Below are positions 45,901 to 56,694 of a DNA stretch of 64,000 bases, in pieces. The notes beneath the pieces are model-generated. The model did not search any database and was not told the origin of the DNA. It was given only the letters and a program-made list of their open reading frames with translations. Source of the stretch: Castor canadensis (Eukaryota; Chordata; Mammalia; Rodentia; Castoridae); contig NC_133396.1 of NCBI RefSeq assembly GCF_047511655.1, positions 130,953,490 to 131,017,489 on the forward strand. The letters are read 5' to 3'. Numbering within the stretch: position 1 is the stretch's first letter; each line of letters opens with the position of its first letter. A program made the translations under genes and the position numbers.

Positions 45901-48900
45901 TTGTGTGGTGAAGAAATGGGATGAACGGAATGAAGGTTCAATGTATGGCCTGTTTTCTACTAGAGCTTTCCCCACTGTTTGCTTTCTCTGTACAGGAACA
46001 GGAAAGCTCTCTAAAACTAAACAGTAAACTTTAATACTTATTAGTGCCTGTAGTGACAGTCTATTAAAATATAGTAGGTATTAGAATATGATAGTATTCT
46101 ATTAAAAATTTCACATGATTAAGAGACCAATCATGATTAAGAGACTCACATTAAATTTCTAAATATTAAAACAGGACAATCACCCTGAGATCAAATATTA
46201 AAAAATGACACATTTCCAGCATTAAATGATCAAAAGTAAAACCAGCAATGGTAATCACTTCAATGTCTTTTTTCCCCCACTACTGCTGTATGCTTCAATT
46301 TAAAATCTCAAATTAGTACATTGTTGCTGTTGGGTGCTGTCTTTTCTACTTATATTCTAAAATGTGGTGCTGTACAGGATTAGGGTCTATATTAATCCCT
46401 TTATTTCAAAAAAGAAATGAATAACACGCATGCTTCCAACTATTGAAAAACATACTCTTTCATAGAATAAATGTGGAAAATTTAGAAAAATAAAAGTGGG
46501 TAATATTATTAAGGCTTTTCTACCTTTTCTTTATCTAAGATAATTTCTAAGTATCACCATCAAGAGGTAATAGATACTGTAGTTAAACGCCAGTAGTTCA
46601 TGCCTGTAATCCTAGCTACTTGGGAGGCAGAGATTGGGAGGATCAAAGTTTGATGCTAGCACAGGCAAACAGTTTGAGACCGTGTCCAAAATAACCAGAG
46701 CAAAATGGACTGGAGGTGTGGCTCAAGTGGTAGAGTGCCTGCTTTGCAAGAGTAAAGCCCCGAGTTCAAACCCCAGTCCCACTTAAAAAAAAAAATGAAG
46801 TGATACTGCTCAGTAATTGTTGCACCCAATATCAACACTAACCACTATCAACATTAATATTTCAAATTCTGGAGCTATACGGGATTAGGGATTATCTGTT
46901 ATAGTCCTCAATTTAAAAATATGAATAACACGCATTTCTGATTATAGAAAAACAGTGCTTTGCTACTTGAAATATAAACAAGTAAGACAATACTCAACAG
47001 GTCATGTACTAGACCTTTATCATGCTTTTAAAGAAGCTATTTCATGGGATGAGGGTATAACTCAGTGGTAACGCACCTGCCTAGCATGTGTGGGGCTCTG
47101 TGTTTAACCCCCCTAATAAAACAATCAAAAACAATGAAAAGGAACTATTTCAAGTAATAACTGTCCAAACTATATACGCTTTTAAAAGTTGTCACCTTGC
47201 AAGATCCTATCTGGTCAGTTTTTAAAAGAAAACCTGTAAGGAAAGATAGTTGCAATTTTAAGAAACCTTAACATATACTTAGATACAATGACAAATTATG
47301 AGCTTTTCAGCAACTGGCAATGGAATTAATCACTCTTTGAAGAGATTTGAGTAACTTAATTTTGTTGGTTTTTGAGACAGGGTCTCACTGTGTAGCCCAG
47401 GCTGGTCTCGAACTTGTGATCCCCCTGCCTCAGCCCCCTGAGTGCTGGGATTATAGCTGTGTACCACCATGCCCAGCTTGAATAGCTTAAGTTTAAAAAG
47501 GCTTTTGTGAAGGTGAAAAAGAGAGGCAGAGGAGCTAAAACAGGCAATACAATTAACCATATGCCATGACTGTGATGAAAAGATTACAGTTTTGGATTGA
47601 TATTGGAATAATGTTTGAGCACTGTGCTTGAATATTGCTAATATAGTCCACCAAGGCGGAGGGAGCCACAAATATGTTTTAGGAATGGCAGACTTGTAAC
47701 AAAAGGGATTGCTACTAAAGAAGTGAGCATGTCAAAACAAACAAGAAACACACACATACAGCTGTCTAATGAAGACACCCAAACTGTGCAAACTGATGTT
47801 ACCTTAAAGAAGAATCCACAGCATACTTTCTGGTCATCATCAAACTGTTCCTTATCACTTTCTCCATCATATTTTTCAATAGATACATCGGCCTTTTCAG
47901 GGGGTTTCAAATCTGACAGGGAAACTTCAATCAGGTTAACATTTTTAGGAGCAGTAGGTGGGAACATGGGTTTAGGAGGTGGTTCTGTGGGTTTACTCAA
48001 TTGGTCCTCATTTGGTGTCAGACATACAGTTTCTGTGACAGGCTGTGTCAGGACTTCAGACACTGTTGATTCAAGAGGTCTGATCTCTTTTTCTTCAGGA
48101 TTATGTTCATCTGGCTCCAAGGTCCCTTTGCATTCCAACTCCTCCTTTTTAGCCTCCTCCTTAGGTCTGGATTCCTTTAACTGTGGCTCTCCATCATCCC
48201 CAAAACATACAAAAGACCGAGTCTGAATGGGAACTTGACTTGGTGAAAACCTCCTTAGCCTAGGAAGACTATCTACAGATCGAGGGGGTGTCAAGGTTCG
48301 ATTCAAAGGTGTTATTTTTAACTCATTTGGCCTAGGAGTCCTTTGATTTTTAACAGAGAAAGATGTACTCTTCCTGTTAGAAGACTGTGGAGACGGGTGA
48401 GTAGGACGAGGGGAGTCTGATGAGAATGGTGCAATGGTTGATGACTGGCCTGCCTGCCTAGGTTTAAAATCTCGAATCTGTTTCTGTGGAGAGGGTTGTG
48501 GAGGCGAAATCACCCAAGATTGTTGCTCTCTCATCTGCATTAGCATCTCCTGCTGAAGAGACAAGCGTTGCATTTCTTGCTGTAGAAAATGCAGGGATGA
48601 ATTTAACTTTTCAATGGATTTTGTATATTCTAAAATATCCCCTTCATTTAAAGTCTCTTCTGAGGGGCTTGCCAGATTCCACTGCTTCTCAGGATCAACA
48701 GGGGTAGTGGGAGACTTGAGCCACTTGGCTGGAGGATTCTCCATACTCTCTTTTATATCTGCCAGGGACTTGCTTCTTTGCCCGTCAGTTTTTTGTGATT
48801 CTTTTTCTTTTGCTCTATCAGTATAAACCTTCTCATCTTCTGCACCAGCCGCTTCCTCTCGGAGAGGGGAAATCCCATCCCCCCTTTTTTTCACCACAGT

Positions 48901-51900
48901 AAGGAATGCTGTCCTACCCATTTTCTGCCTCTGTTTAGTAAAAGCAGCTTCCATTTTCTTTTTCTGGGCTTCTATAGCACGCCTCTTTTCTTCTAGTTTC
49001 ATCCTGAGATGCACCATTTCAGAAGCCAACAGCTGTGTTGTGTCCCGTCCTGGTGGAAGGCCTGCTTCTTCTGGAATTTGTGCCCAAGCAACCACATGAG
49101 GAATATTAAGTTCAGAGCCCTCTGGCGTCGTTTTTTGAGAACTGCTTCCACTACTCTTTCCATCAGTATGATTCAGTTTCCTGAACTTCTGTTCAGCAAA
49201 GCTGGTCATTTTAACTCCAGAACTAGAAGAAGCACTGCTCCCTGGTTGAGACTTGGTACTTATGGTACTTGGACAAGGGCTCAAAGGTTCTCTGGGGTTG
49301 CTGGTTCTTATATCATAGTCTTGAAGAAATTTAGATGCATCATCCATGTCAGAGTCTAAGCTGACCGTATAATCTCTCAAAGAAGAGTCTTCATCCATAG
49401 TTTCAGGAATGTCTTCTGAAGGAACGTGAATTCCAGTGTCTACCTCTGTAGTGTCAGTTATGGGACTCAAGGCACCTTTTGTGTCACTTATGTTATCAGG
49501 ACTAGACTGATTTAGCTTGAGATTTGAATTTAGGATACTCATATCCTGGCTATGAAGAAAGAAGCCATTAGCAATTTTGTCTGGCCGAGGTGTACGGGGA
49601 GATTTTTCTGTATCATGAATTATTTGTAATGCTTCTTCAATGCTTGGTGTCTCAATCTGATTGCCAAACTCATCCAGGAGTGCTCTATTTTGTAAAGCTC
49701 CATTTGGAAGCTTATAATGCACATTCTCATTAGAATTTAGTTCATCTGTGTTAGGGGGCATGTAAGATTTGAGGTCGCTGTGAGGGTCTGTATTAAGTTC
49801 TTCTTCAATGCTTTCTTCTTCTTCTTCTTCTTCTCCATTCATGGGCTTGAAGGACAGATTTTTCCTAATGTGTTTAGATACACGATTGTTGTTCAGAGTA
49901 AGTCCTTCATTACTAATAGAACGAGTGATTCCTCGGTTTGGAGTGGATCTCTGCACACTATCTTCTTTATCAAAAGAAATATCAAATGAAACACCATGTA
50001 CGGATGATCTGGAAAAAATTTTAAAAATCCTTAAGTAATCCCAGAAAATAGATGATTTTTAAAATATCAATGAACAACAGCTATTTGGAGTATATGTCCT
50101 TTCTTTCCCCATTTATTAAAATCATACTGTCCTCAAAGTAAGATTATGACTTTTTAGCTACCTTTTAAATTTAGCCCGTTTGACCTCTCTACCATCTAAC
50201 TGCCTATTGTGCCCTTTTAAAATTTACATACTAATTAAGTGGAGATTTGGCAACCTAGCTAACAACAAAGGAAATGACAAAATTGTCATTTCCTGTTAAG
50301 TGAATATACTAAGAATAATTCTCTTTGTTTACCTTTTTTCTTTGGGCCATGTTCCTATGAAGCCATCAACATAAGACATGGATGAAGACCTTCTAATTCC
50401 TCCTTTAAACAGAAAAAAGGCTACTGAAATCATGTAAAAAATTTTAAACTTAACAGATTTCACATATTTGAGGATTCATTCATAACACTAAAAAGTAAGT
50501 AGGAACCCCAGCAGATCTGCCCCTCCTCCAAAAAAAAGCTTAGGCCTTGGGTTCAATACCCCTCCCCCACCAAAAAAGTAAGTAGATACATGTGGAGATT
50601 TTCATTTTACTATGAAAATCAAAAGCTGGGTGCAATAGTACACTCTTTTAATCCCAGCACTTGGGAGGCTGAGAAAGGAAGGTTGTGAGTTCAAAGTCAG
50701 CTTGGGCTACATATCAAGACCCTGTCTAAAAAAAAAACCAAACAAAAGCAAAACAAACAAACAAAGACAATAAAAGCAAGCAAGCATGGGGCTGGGGATG
50801 CAGCTCAGTAGTAGGGGGCTTGCTGAGCATGTGATATGCAAGGTCATGGGTTTGATTCTAGAACCAGACAAAAGGAGGAATGAAAAGCAAACATAAAAAC
50901 AGAACAGCCTTTTGTTGTATATATAATAGCCTCTTTTCAGAAAGAAGTCTAGGTATTTGTTTATACTTATTTTCAATTATTTGCCAGGTAGCTTACCTAT
51001 GACAGGCTTTTTCAAATACATTACCTGAGGCTGAAGAATGAGCTTGGGGACGTGAATATCTAGAAGGCAAATGATGGGACTGTGTGAATGCTGCTCCTTC
51101 CCCACTGCAATATAGAATACATTAAAAATGTTACATTGTAGCTCTTCAATAAACGTTACATAGAATGGCTGCAATAGAAATATACTATCACTTCTGATTT
51201 TATATCCTAAATTTAAAAAAATTATTGTTCAAATCAAACAATAGCTATGATTATAATATAACCTATATATATTTAATGCCTTCTAACCAAACAATTTGAA
51301 GTTCTTTCATATACCTCTCAATAAGATATATCATATTGTTTTCATTTTACCAAAAGAAAGACTGAGAAATAAAAAAGATGTTAAATGAAACTCAACAACT
51401 GAAAATATTTTGGTCAAATCTAAATCTCTAAAAACTAAAGGTCCAACAAACCCTTGAAAAAGACCCTGACAGACTTGCTCCTCACGGGCCTGTGCCTGCT
51501 CATCTCCAACAGGTAGTAAGACCATGGGTTGCATGGTCTTCTGTTACTGCTCCTTACTGAACTCTATCTACCCCATTCCACTTAATGCAAGGGATGAGAC
51601 AGTCTCCTTCTCAAGTTAAAATGACATTTAGCCAGGTCAGACTACCCTCTCTTAAATTTTTCTCTTTGTAAGTTTTAAACTGCACGTCCTTCCTTGCTAA
51701 GTGAAGAAGTTTAAGCACCCCACCCTCATCAGTTGAAAATGAATTGGGGAACAAGATGTTGTGACTTCTGTAGCTTGTTCAAACAGTACTATTTTTCAGA
51801 TAATGCAAACTGGGAACATGAACAAGTCAGACAAATAATTCAAAAGCTTTTTTAATGAAAGCTTAATTAATGAGCTTTTCCCAAAAGCAACAATACCTAA

Positions 51901-54900
51901 AGAACCTACTCTGTCCAAATCAAGTGCTTTGTCTGCTTCTGTGGACCTTCCTCCTTATAACCGCATACCATACTTTCTCTCAAGTTTTATTTGTAGTCAT
52001 TTTTAGGACTGTCAGAGAGTGTTTTTTTATATATCCCTCCCTCTAAAGTCACTTCTATAGTGTCTCCTCTCCTTTAGCTCTGTAATTCTGAATATATTTA
52101 CTCTTTTCTTCTTCCCCAAATGGTTCAAGTGATGTAAAAGCTTCACTTTCACATGTGCACAGAGTATTCTGATATTGTGTAAGTCTTGAGTAAGCAGGGA
52201 GCCAGTTGTGGAGTACCTGCTGGCAATGTGTTTTGCTCTGCCTGTCTTTTGTTCTTTGTTTAGGTACAATAACACTTGTACATGTGACTACATTATTTCT
52301 AAGAGTAGCAGAAATTATTGAATAAATCCCTCCTCAAGACTTCTACAATGCTAGAGAAAAACAAGGGAGCATGTGGACAGTTAGAAGTGAGAGGATGACT
52401 AGGAGCCTAGAATGTCACACAGTTAACTCTTCAAGGAAAAGGATTTAAATACTGGGTTATAAAAAAGGGTTTCTGCTGGGAAAAAGTAGCCACTCAGGTG
52501 TCCAAGATAAAAAAAAAAGTCCACCAAATGAATCTAAATCAAAACATTTTCTAGGGTCAAAAATGTGGAAGATTGCTCTATCAGGTTCCTAGAAATCATA
52601 ATTATGGAATAATCTACTCTCAAAAGTCTCACTTTTTTTCTTTGAACTCAGGGCCTCATGCTTGCTAGGCATGTGCTCTACCACTTCAGCCACTTAAAGT
52701 AGAATTTAAAGATTTAATAGTGTGAGAGTGATGACCTCAAATACTGAGCATTTTCTAAATTTTCAAGGAAAGAAACGTCATTATGTAGCCAACAAGGACA
52801 TAATATTTAGAGAAAGTTTCCCATGGGGAAAAAATACAAAGAAGCTCCTAGATCAGCAATATTTTAACTCTTTTATACTAAACTGCAGAGACAGTTATGG
52901 AATAGGTAGATGGAATAGATGGTAGAAGTCCTACAAAGGAAGTAAGAGCATTACAAGAGTTCAGTAAGCCTTGGCTTTCACATTCATTAGCCTACGTTTA
53001 ATGTGAGTGGATGGCGCTTCAGAATAAATCTTAATGTTTTTAATAGCCAAGAATCCATACAGAAATTACTTTGAACTTTTTGCTCAAAATTTTAAAATGT
53101 ATTTTTAATAGATCTGCTTGAATTTCTAAAAACCCACAAAGCATCAGTTTTAAACACAAATATCAGGTAGACTAGGGAGTCTAAAGTCAATATAAATTTC
53201 AGATTCTAATAAATACAAAAGAAAACCTGTTTACCATATCTACTGAAAACATCTTCAAACAAACTAATAACCTTACCATATACTTGGCTGAGTAGCAGAG
53301 TTATCCTGATATTAAACAGCAGGACATTTTTACTTTGCTCTCAGTTTAGTTCCTGATCTTAAGGCTTATACCATTAAAGATTCAATATTACAATTACCCT
53401 ATGGCTATCTCTCAATATTTACAGTAAATAGAAAACAGAACAGTAGGAAAAACTACTTCAAAGATTTTTTTAAAAATCATTAAAAAAAATTAGGCCAGGT
53501 GTAGTGGCTTAAGCCTGTGATCCTAGCTACTTAGGGAGCAGAGATGAGGAGGACTGCAGTTTGAGGCCAGCCCAGGTAAAAAGTTTGTGATACCCCATCT
53601 CAACCAATGGTTGGGCACAGTGGTGTGTACCTGTCATTCCCAGCTATGCAGGGAAGCATAAATAGGAGAATCACAGTCCAGGCTGGCGTCAGCATAAAGC
53701 AAGACCCTATCTCAAAAATAAAGAAAAAGAGCTGGCAGCAAGGCTTAAGTGATAAGAGTGGGTGCCTAGCAAGTTTGAGGTCCTAAGTAACTGAAAAAAA
53801 AGTATCACAAAAAAAATTAAAAATACAAATATAACTTAAAAGTTTCCCTAAAAGGCTTAAGAGCCACCTGTTTGATAGTTCTCAGCTATATATTAGAAAA
53901 TTATCAATTATAATAAGTTATTTAGCAAAAGTTTGATTTTGAGTATTTTTTGGACCTTAGAATCTATTTTACTTTTTGGTGTTATTCATTAAAAACCTAC
54001 TTATGAAACATTCATTTCAGTGTAAATTTTAAAGGCTTTAATAAGTAAGTGAATTATAATCTAAAATCCAACTAAAAATGTAACAATTGTTACATTAAAT
54101 TAAACAATTGTTTAATTGCATTAGTAGATAGAATGGAAATAAGTGAAGTCATTGTGGAATCTACCTTGAAGTGTAGTCAGAGCTGGATGAATGATCCAAG
54201 AGGTTTCTTTTGGCAGCATTCAAGACAGGAATTGATGGCATATCTTTCACAGGTTCCGCTAGAATAAAAGAGAAAACCTCAAAATTACATGTTCAGCAGA
54301 TTTCTAATATTATTTCAGGAATTCTGGGCCACAAATAAATTCTTGAAATTTTATCTCTATTTAAAATGCGCAGAGAAATCAGAATATACACAGCCTTTGC
54401 TTCACTTTTTTCATAGTGCTGGGGATCAAACCCAGGGCCTTGCACACACCCAGCCCTGTTTTCTTTTTAAATAGTTTCTTCTTACGTAAGGTTGCTCCTC
54501 CTTTTCTCTTTTTTTTTTTTTTCAGGGGTGGGGGGAAGGAGGTGAGGGTGCACCAGGGTCTCACTATGTAACCCAAGCTGGCCTTGAACCAATGATCCTT
54601 CTGATTCAACCTCTCAAAAGGTTGGGGTTACAGGTGTGTTTCATTATACCTAGCAAGTTTTCTTCTTAAATAATTTTCAAAGGGTCAAATTTTCTTTAAA
54701 TTCTTCTTGATGTACTCTGACATTTAAAAATTTACTTGGCTGAAGCTAACTGGAAAGGGGTTACCATAAAATGTGGGTATTTAAAATAAAGATAAATTTG
54801 AGTGCTTTATTTTGTGAAAGTTTTCATAGAATTTCAGATACATATGGCCATCTTTGCTTTCTGTGCAACAGCTGGTATTTGTAATCAATTAAAGGTACAC

Positions 54901-56694
54901 AGGATTTCACTGGAAAATAATTAAACCTACCAGAGCAGCTACATTTTTGTAAGTAATTCTGGGGGAAAACAGTTTACTTTTGATTTTGACATTTAATGTA
55001 ACAGCTGTTGTATTTTGAGTAGTGGGCTTCATAGATGTAATCACAAAAAGCAATACACATGAAAATTCATGTAAAAATTGTACAAATATTGGTTATAAAA
55101 ATTAATAAAGGTATGTGATCTTCCTTAATGGCCTTAGTGAAGGCTATTAATCTTTTAAAAAGTTTTCCTGGTTATTTAGTGGCTCAGTATTCAGAATCTG
55201 CTTTAAATAGCCTAGAGACACTAAGACCAAATACTCATTGGCATATTTCACAGAATTCTGCCAGAAATGCAGTGGGTTGCCTCAAGTAAGCCCATTATAT
55301 CCACAATAATGATGTGCCTTCCCCTTGGCTAGTATTTTTCCTTTCTTGTCTCTTTCCTTTTTTTACTTTTTTGGGAGGCGGAGGCAATGAGAGTGATTAG
55401 AAAAATTTAGAGCCAAGAAGAGTTACTGAGTAGTTACACAAAACAGTAATCATGTTTTCTGTTGGATTGGGGGAACCACTAGTAGCAGAAAAGAAGTAGT
55501 CCCATAATTTTTGCTCTAAGAAAGGTCATTTAGGAGGGTCTAAACTTATAATTTAGAATAATTTTCCCTGTAGAAATAAACCTCTGGTTTTATAATGAAA
55601 TCCAATAAAAATTTATTTTGCTATGTTAAATTTTGCTTTAGAGAAGTTTCAGGAAGAATCCTTACTTTTTTTTTGGTTTTTTATTGGGAGTACTAGGGTT
55701 TGAACTCAGAGCCTCATGCTTGCTAGGTAGGTTGCTGTACCACTTAAGCCAGTCCACCAGTCCTGTTTTGTGTTGGGTATTTTTGAGATAGGATTGAGAA
55801 CTATTTGCCCAGGCTGTCTTTGAACCTTGATCCTCCTGATTTCTGCCTTTTTTTTTGTGTGTGTGTGTATGTGGAACTGGGGCTTGAACTCAGAGCTTTC
55901 ACCTTGAGCCACTCCACCAGACCTTTTCTGTGATGGGTATTTTCAAGATATGGTCTTGTGAACTATTTTCCTGGGCTAGCTTTGAACCATAGCCTCCTGA
56001 CCTCTGCCTCCTGAGTAGCTAGGATTATAGGTGTGAGCCACCAGTACCTGGCAGAATTTTATTCTTATTCCTAGGGATCTTTGCAGTACCTTCCTTATTT
56101 TGTATTAGTTTGTTCTTATTATATATAACCAATACATCATAATATTGTAATAATATCGATGCCTACTGGGTTAAAAATATATATGCAAATCTTATGGTTT
56201 AATAATAAATTCAAGTTGTAGGTTAAGGCCAAGTCATAATGTGAGAGGATTCTGGATAACACAATGTTCTTAAAAAAAAAAAAAAAAAAGACTGAAATAG
56301 GAAATAAAAGCTAGGGATAGGAGTAAAAGATGCAAAGAGAAGTAAATGGCACACATTTGAAGCTAAAAGTTCCAGATCATAAGACTTCAAATTCAGAGCC
56401 ATTCATGCCTTTTCTTTACTTCTCTCTTAACCATATTGATCATGTTTCTTATGATCGGTGGCTTTAATATCACAGTACTTACAATCTATCAAGGCTAACA
56501 GCTGAAATCTAAAACAACAGGCTTCCTTCTAAAAAATTTACCAGGTGAGGTTATGTGAACTTCCCATTTTTCTACATGAAAACGTGAAAGGACTGATTAC
56601 CTCCATGTGGATGAACAGTACGGGGCTGGACAAATGATGGTTTCACCACTTCAAACCACCAGAAGAGTTCCGCCATGAACACCAAATAATTACT
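39627..56694 (-). CDS. CAMSAP2: CAMSAP2, microtubule minus-end binding protein (3' two-thirds; 11 coding exons in window)
   Basis: Eleven exons on the minus strand, each with AG/GT borders and mutually consistent phases, join into 1,171 codons plus stop: 56694-56601, 54258-54165, 51104-51025, 50402-50333, 50008-47803, 44656-44520, 44085-43865, 42840-42768, 41905-41790, 40483-40365 and 39932-39627. I recognise the product as CAMSAP2, which caps and stabilises non-centrosomal microtubule minus ends. The first exon here encodes the end of the CH domain (MAELFWWFEVVKP). The large fifth exon carries serine/proline-rich linkers and coiled coils (48,900-49,040; 48,510-48,650). Exons 6-7 encode a highly charged coiled coil, and the last three exons the CKK domain, which binds the minus end. 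The 5' exons (start codon, rest of the CH domain) lie beyond the right edge. No frame damage is seen. Confidence 0.96.
40056..40137 (-). mobile_element. ID SINE (reverse)
   Basis: ttggcagtgctcggtatcaa ... ctgccactgagtcaaactcc, in the last CAMSAP2 intron. Confidence 0.75.
40365..40483 (-). CDS. CAMSAP2: CAMSAP2 exon (CKK domain start)
   Basis: Acceptor cttaccacag|GACCAAAG, donor CTGGAG|GTAAGC. 119 nt, entering in phase 1 and leaving in phase 0; encodes PKLYKEPSAKSNKHIIQNAL and following residues. Confidence 0.97.
40667..40878 (-). mobile_element. Dimeric B1/ID-like SINE (reverse)
   Basis: Reversed ID-like half (gtgggacaacttttgaactt ... cacacctccagtcc) and reversed B1-like half (gagggtctcacgaac ... 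caagtagctaggattacag). Confidence 0.88.
41790..41905 (-). CDS. CAMSAP2: CAMSAP2 exon (linker before the CKK domain)
   Basis: Acceptor gctatttag|GTCAGAG, donor ATACAG|GTCAGT. 116 nt, phase 2 in, phase 1 out; encodes SESVEGFLSPSRCGSRNGEK and following residues. Confidence 0.97.
42517..42616 (-). mobile_element. ID-like SINE monomer (reverse)
   Basis: T-run, ctggtgggactggggtttga, ending gagccacacctccagtcccc. Confidence 0.88.
42768..42840 (-). CDS. CAMSAP2: CAMSAP2 exon (short serine-rich linker)
   Basis: Acceptor gttttttcag|TCTCTAGC, donor CACCAAG|GTAAAT. 73 nt, phase 1 in, phase 2 out; encodes SSLSLASLNTGDNESVHSGK. A length that is not a multiple of three means it cannot be skipped alone in frame. 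Confidence 0.96.
43126..43526 (+). mobile_element. Composite of B1-like and ID-like SINE segments
   Basis: A B1-like unit (43126-43245), a second B1-like unit (43246-43365), an internally deleted ID-like unit (43367-43420), then a fuller ID-like unit (43422-43500) ending in a long A tail. Probably at least two insertions; intronic in CAMSAP2. Confidence 0.8.
43865..44085 (-). CDS. CAMSAP2: CAMSAP2 exon (charged coiled coil)
   Basis: Acceptor gatttcttag|GCGTAAAA, donor CCTCCAG|GTAACA. 221 nt, phase 2 in, phase 1 out; encodes RKTEEERQKKEDERARREFI through a basic proline-rich segment ending IESPKTPIKGPP. Confidence 0.97.
44520..44656 (-). CDS. CAMSAP2: CAMSAP2 exon (charged coiled coil)
   Basis: Acceptor gtttgtag|GATGATC, donor GACAAG|GTACTG. 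137 nt, phase 0 in, phase 2 out; encodes AMKRAALLEKRLRREKETQL and following helix-forming residues. Confidence 0.97.
46584..46796 (+). mobile_element. Dimeric B1/ID-like SINE
   Basis: cgccagtagttcatgcctgt ... ggcagagattgggaggatca, joined to ggactggaggtgtggctcaa ... gagttcaaaccccagtccca, A tail. Confidence 0.92.
47048..47135 (+). mobile_element. ID SINE, diverged
   Basis: gggatgagggtataactcag, tagcatgtgtggggctctgt, A-rich end. Confidence 0.7.
47360..47480 (-). mobile_element. B1 SINE (reverse)
   Basis: ggtttttgagacagggtctc ... tgatccccctgcctcagccc ... gtgtaccaccatgcccagct, well preserved. Confidence 0.9.
47803..50008 (-). CDS. CAMSAP2: CAMSAP2 large central exon
   Basis: Acceptor ttttttccag|ATCATCCG, donor CTTTAAG|GTAACA. 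2,206 nt; it enters in phase 2 and leaves in phase 0, with 735 full codons. It encodes a glutamate run (GEEEEEEESIEEEL), serine/threonine-rich disordered linkers, a first coiled coil (ASEMVHLRMKLEEKRRAIEA), a second one (SIEKLNSSLHFLQQEMQRLS) and proline-rich segments (WVISPPQPSPQKQI), ending FDDDQKVCCGFFFK. The frame stays open into the following intron to 47638, but the strong donor and the match of the next exon show that splicing occurs at 47803. Confidence 0.97.
49811..49836 (-). repeat. Coding GAA/GAG trinucleotide run in CAMSAP2
   Basis: Near-uniform GAA repeats (read as ttc on the plus strand) encode a run of seven or more glutamates within the large exon. Confidence 0.9.
50333..50402 (-). 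CDS. CAMSAP2: CAMSAP2 exon
   Basis: Acceptor ctgtttaaag|GAGGAATT, donor GAAAAAAG|GTAAAC. 70 nt, phase 1 in, phase 2 out; encodes GIRRSSSMSYVDGFIGTWPK. Confidence 0.95.
50622..50745 (+). mobile_element. B1 SINE
   Basis: aagctgggtgcaatagtaca, atcccagcacttgggaggct, aagaccctgtct and an A tail; CAMSAP2 intron. An ID-like scrap precedes it at 50512-50575. Confidence 0.88.
50788..50880 (+). mobile_element. ID SINE
   Basis: ggggctggggatgcagctca ... gtcatgggtttgattctaga. Confidence 0.82.
51025..51104 (-). CDS. CAMSAP2: CAMSAP2 exon
   Basis: Acceptor ctatattgcag|TGGGGAAG, donor GCCTCAG|GTAATG. 80 nt, phase 2 in, phase 1 out; encodes GEGAAFTQSHHLPSRYSRPQ and AHSSAS. A second donor-like site (ATAG|GTAAGC, exon end 50997) lies 28 bases further and would break the frame. 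Confidence 0.95.
52628..52698 (-). mobile_element. ID-like SINE fragment (reverse)
   Basis: tttgaactcagggcctcatg, ttgctaggcatgtgctctac, cacttcagccactt. Confidence 0.75.
53493..53820 (+). mobile_element. Diverged B1-like / ID-like composite SINE
   Basis: B1-like unit (53493-53603), a second B1-like unit (53608-53725), then an ID-like end (53730-53800). Same three-part layout as 43126-43500. Confidence 0.75.
54165..54258 (-). CDS. CAMSAP2: CAMSAP2 exon
   Basis: Acceptor tttattctag|CGGAACCT, donor ACTTCAAG|GTAGAT. 94 nt, phase 1 in, phase 2 out; encodes EPVKDMPSIPVLNAAKRNLL and following serine-rich residues. Confidence 0.95.
54404..54462 (-). mobile_element. ID SINE fragment (reverse)
   Basis: catagtgctggggatcaaac ... 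ccttgcacacacccagccct. Confidence 0.75.
54510..54652 (-). mobile_element. B1-like SINE (reverse)
   Basis: T-run, then accagggtctcactatgtaa ... gttggggttacaggtgtgtt, ending attatacctagc. Confidence 0.82.
55664..55855 (-). mobile_element. Dimeric B1/ID-like SINE (reverse), interrupted
   Basis: T-run, reversed ID-like half (gagtactagggtttgaactc ... ccagtccaccagtcc) and reversed B1-like half up to gatttctgcc, where it is cut off by the T-run of a second SINE. Confidence 0.88.
55849..56055 (-). mobile_element. Second dimeric B1/ID-like SINE (reverse)
   Basis: T-run and GTGTG stretch, shortened reversed ID-like half, then a full reversed B1-like half ending gtgagccaccagtacctggc. It abuts the truncated B1-like end of the first copy. 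Confidence 0.88.
56601..56694 (-). CDS. CAMSAP2: CAMSAP2 exon (end of CH domain)
   Basis: Acceptor tcttctgcag|AGTAATTA, donor CATGGAG|GTAATC. 94 nt, phase 0 in, phase 1 out; encodes SNYLVFMAELFWWFEVVKPS and FVQPRTVHPHG. It is the most 5' CAMSAP2 exon in the window. Confidence 0.97.

Larger units (their letters stand above)
44657..47802 (-). other. CAMSAP2 intron between the large exon and the coiled-coil exons
   Basis: 3.1 kb intron with poly-T/A runs and several SINEs listed separately. MIR/L2-like scraps may be present near 45240-45620 but are too diverged to call. Confidence 0.7.
51105..54164 (-). other. CAMSAP2 intron
   Basis: AT-rich 3.1 kb intron. Besides the SINEs listed, nothing is recognised; open frames such as 52027-52275 are chance. 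Confidence 0.75.

Noticed and set aside
47638-47802. Continuation of the CAMSAP2 large-exon frame for about 55 codons
   Set aside because: It runs through a good GT donor at 47802, and the next exon joins in frame at 44656; the extension has no resemblance to CAMSAP2.
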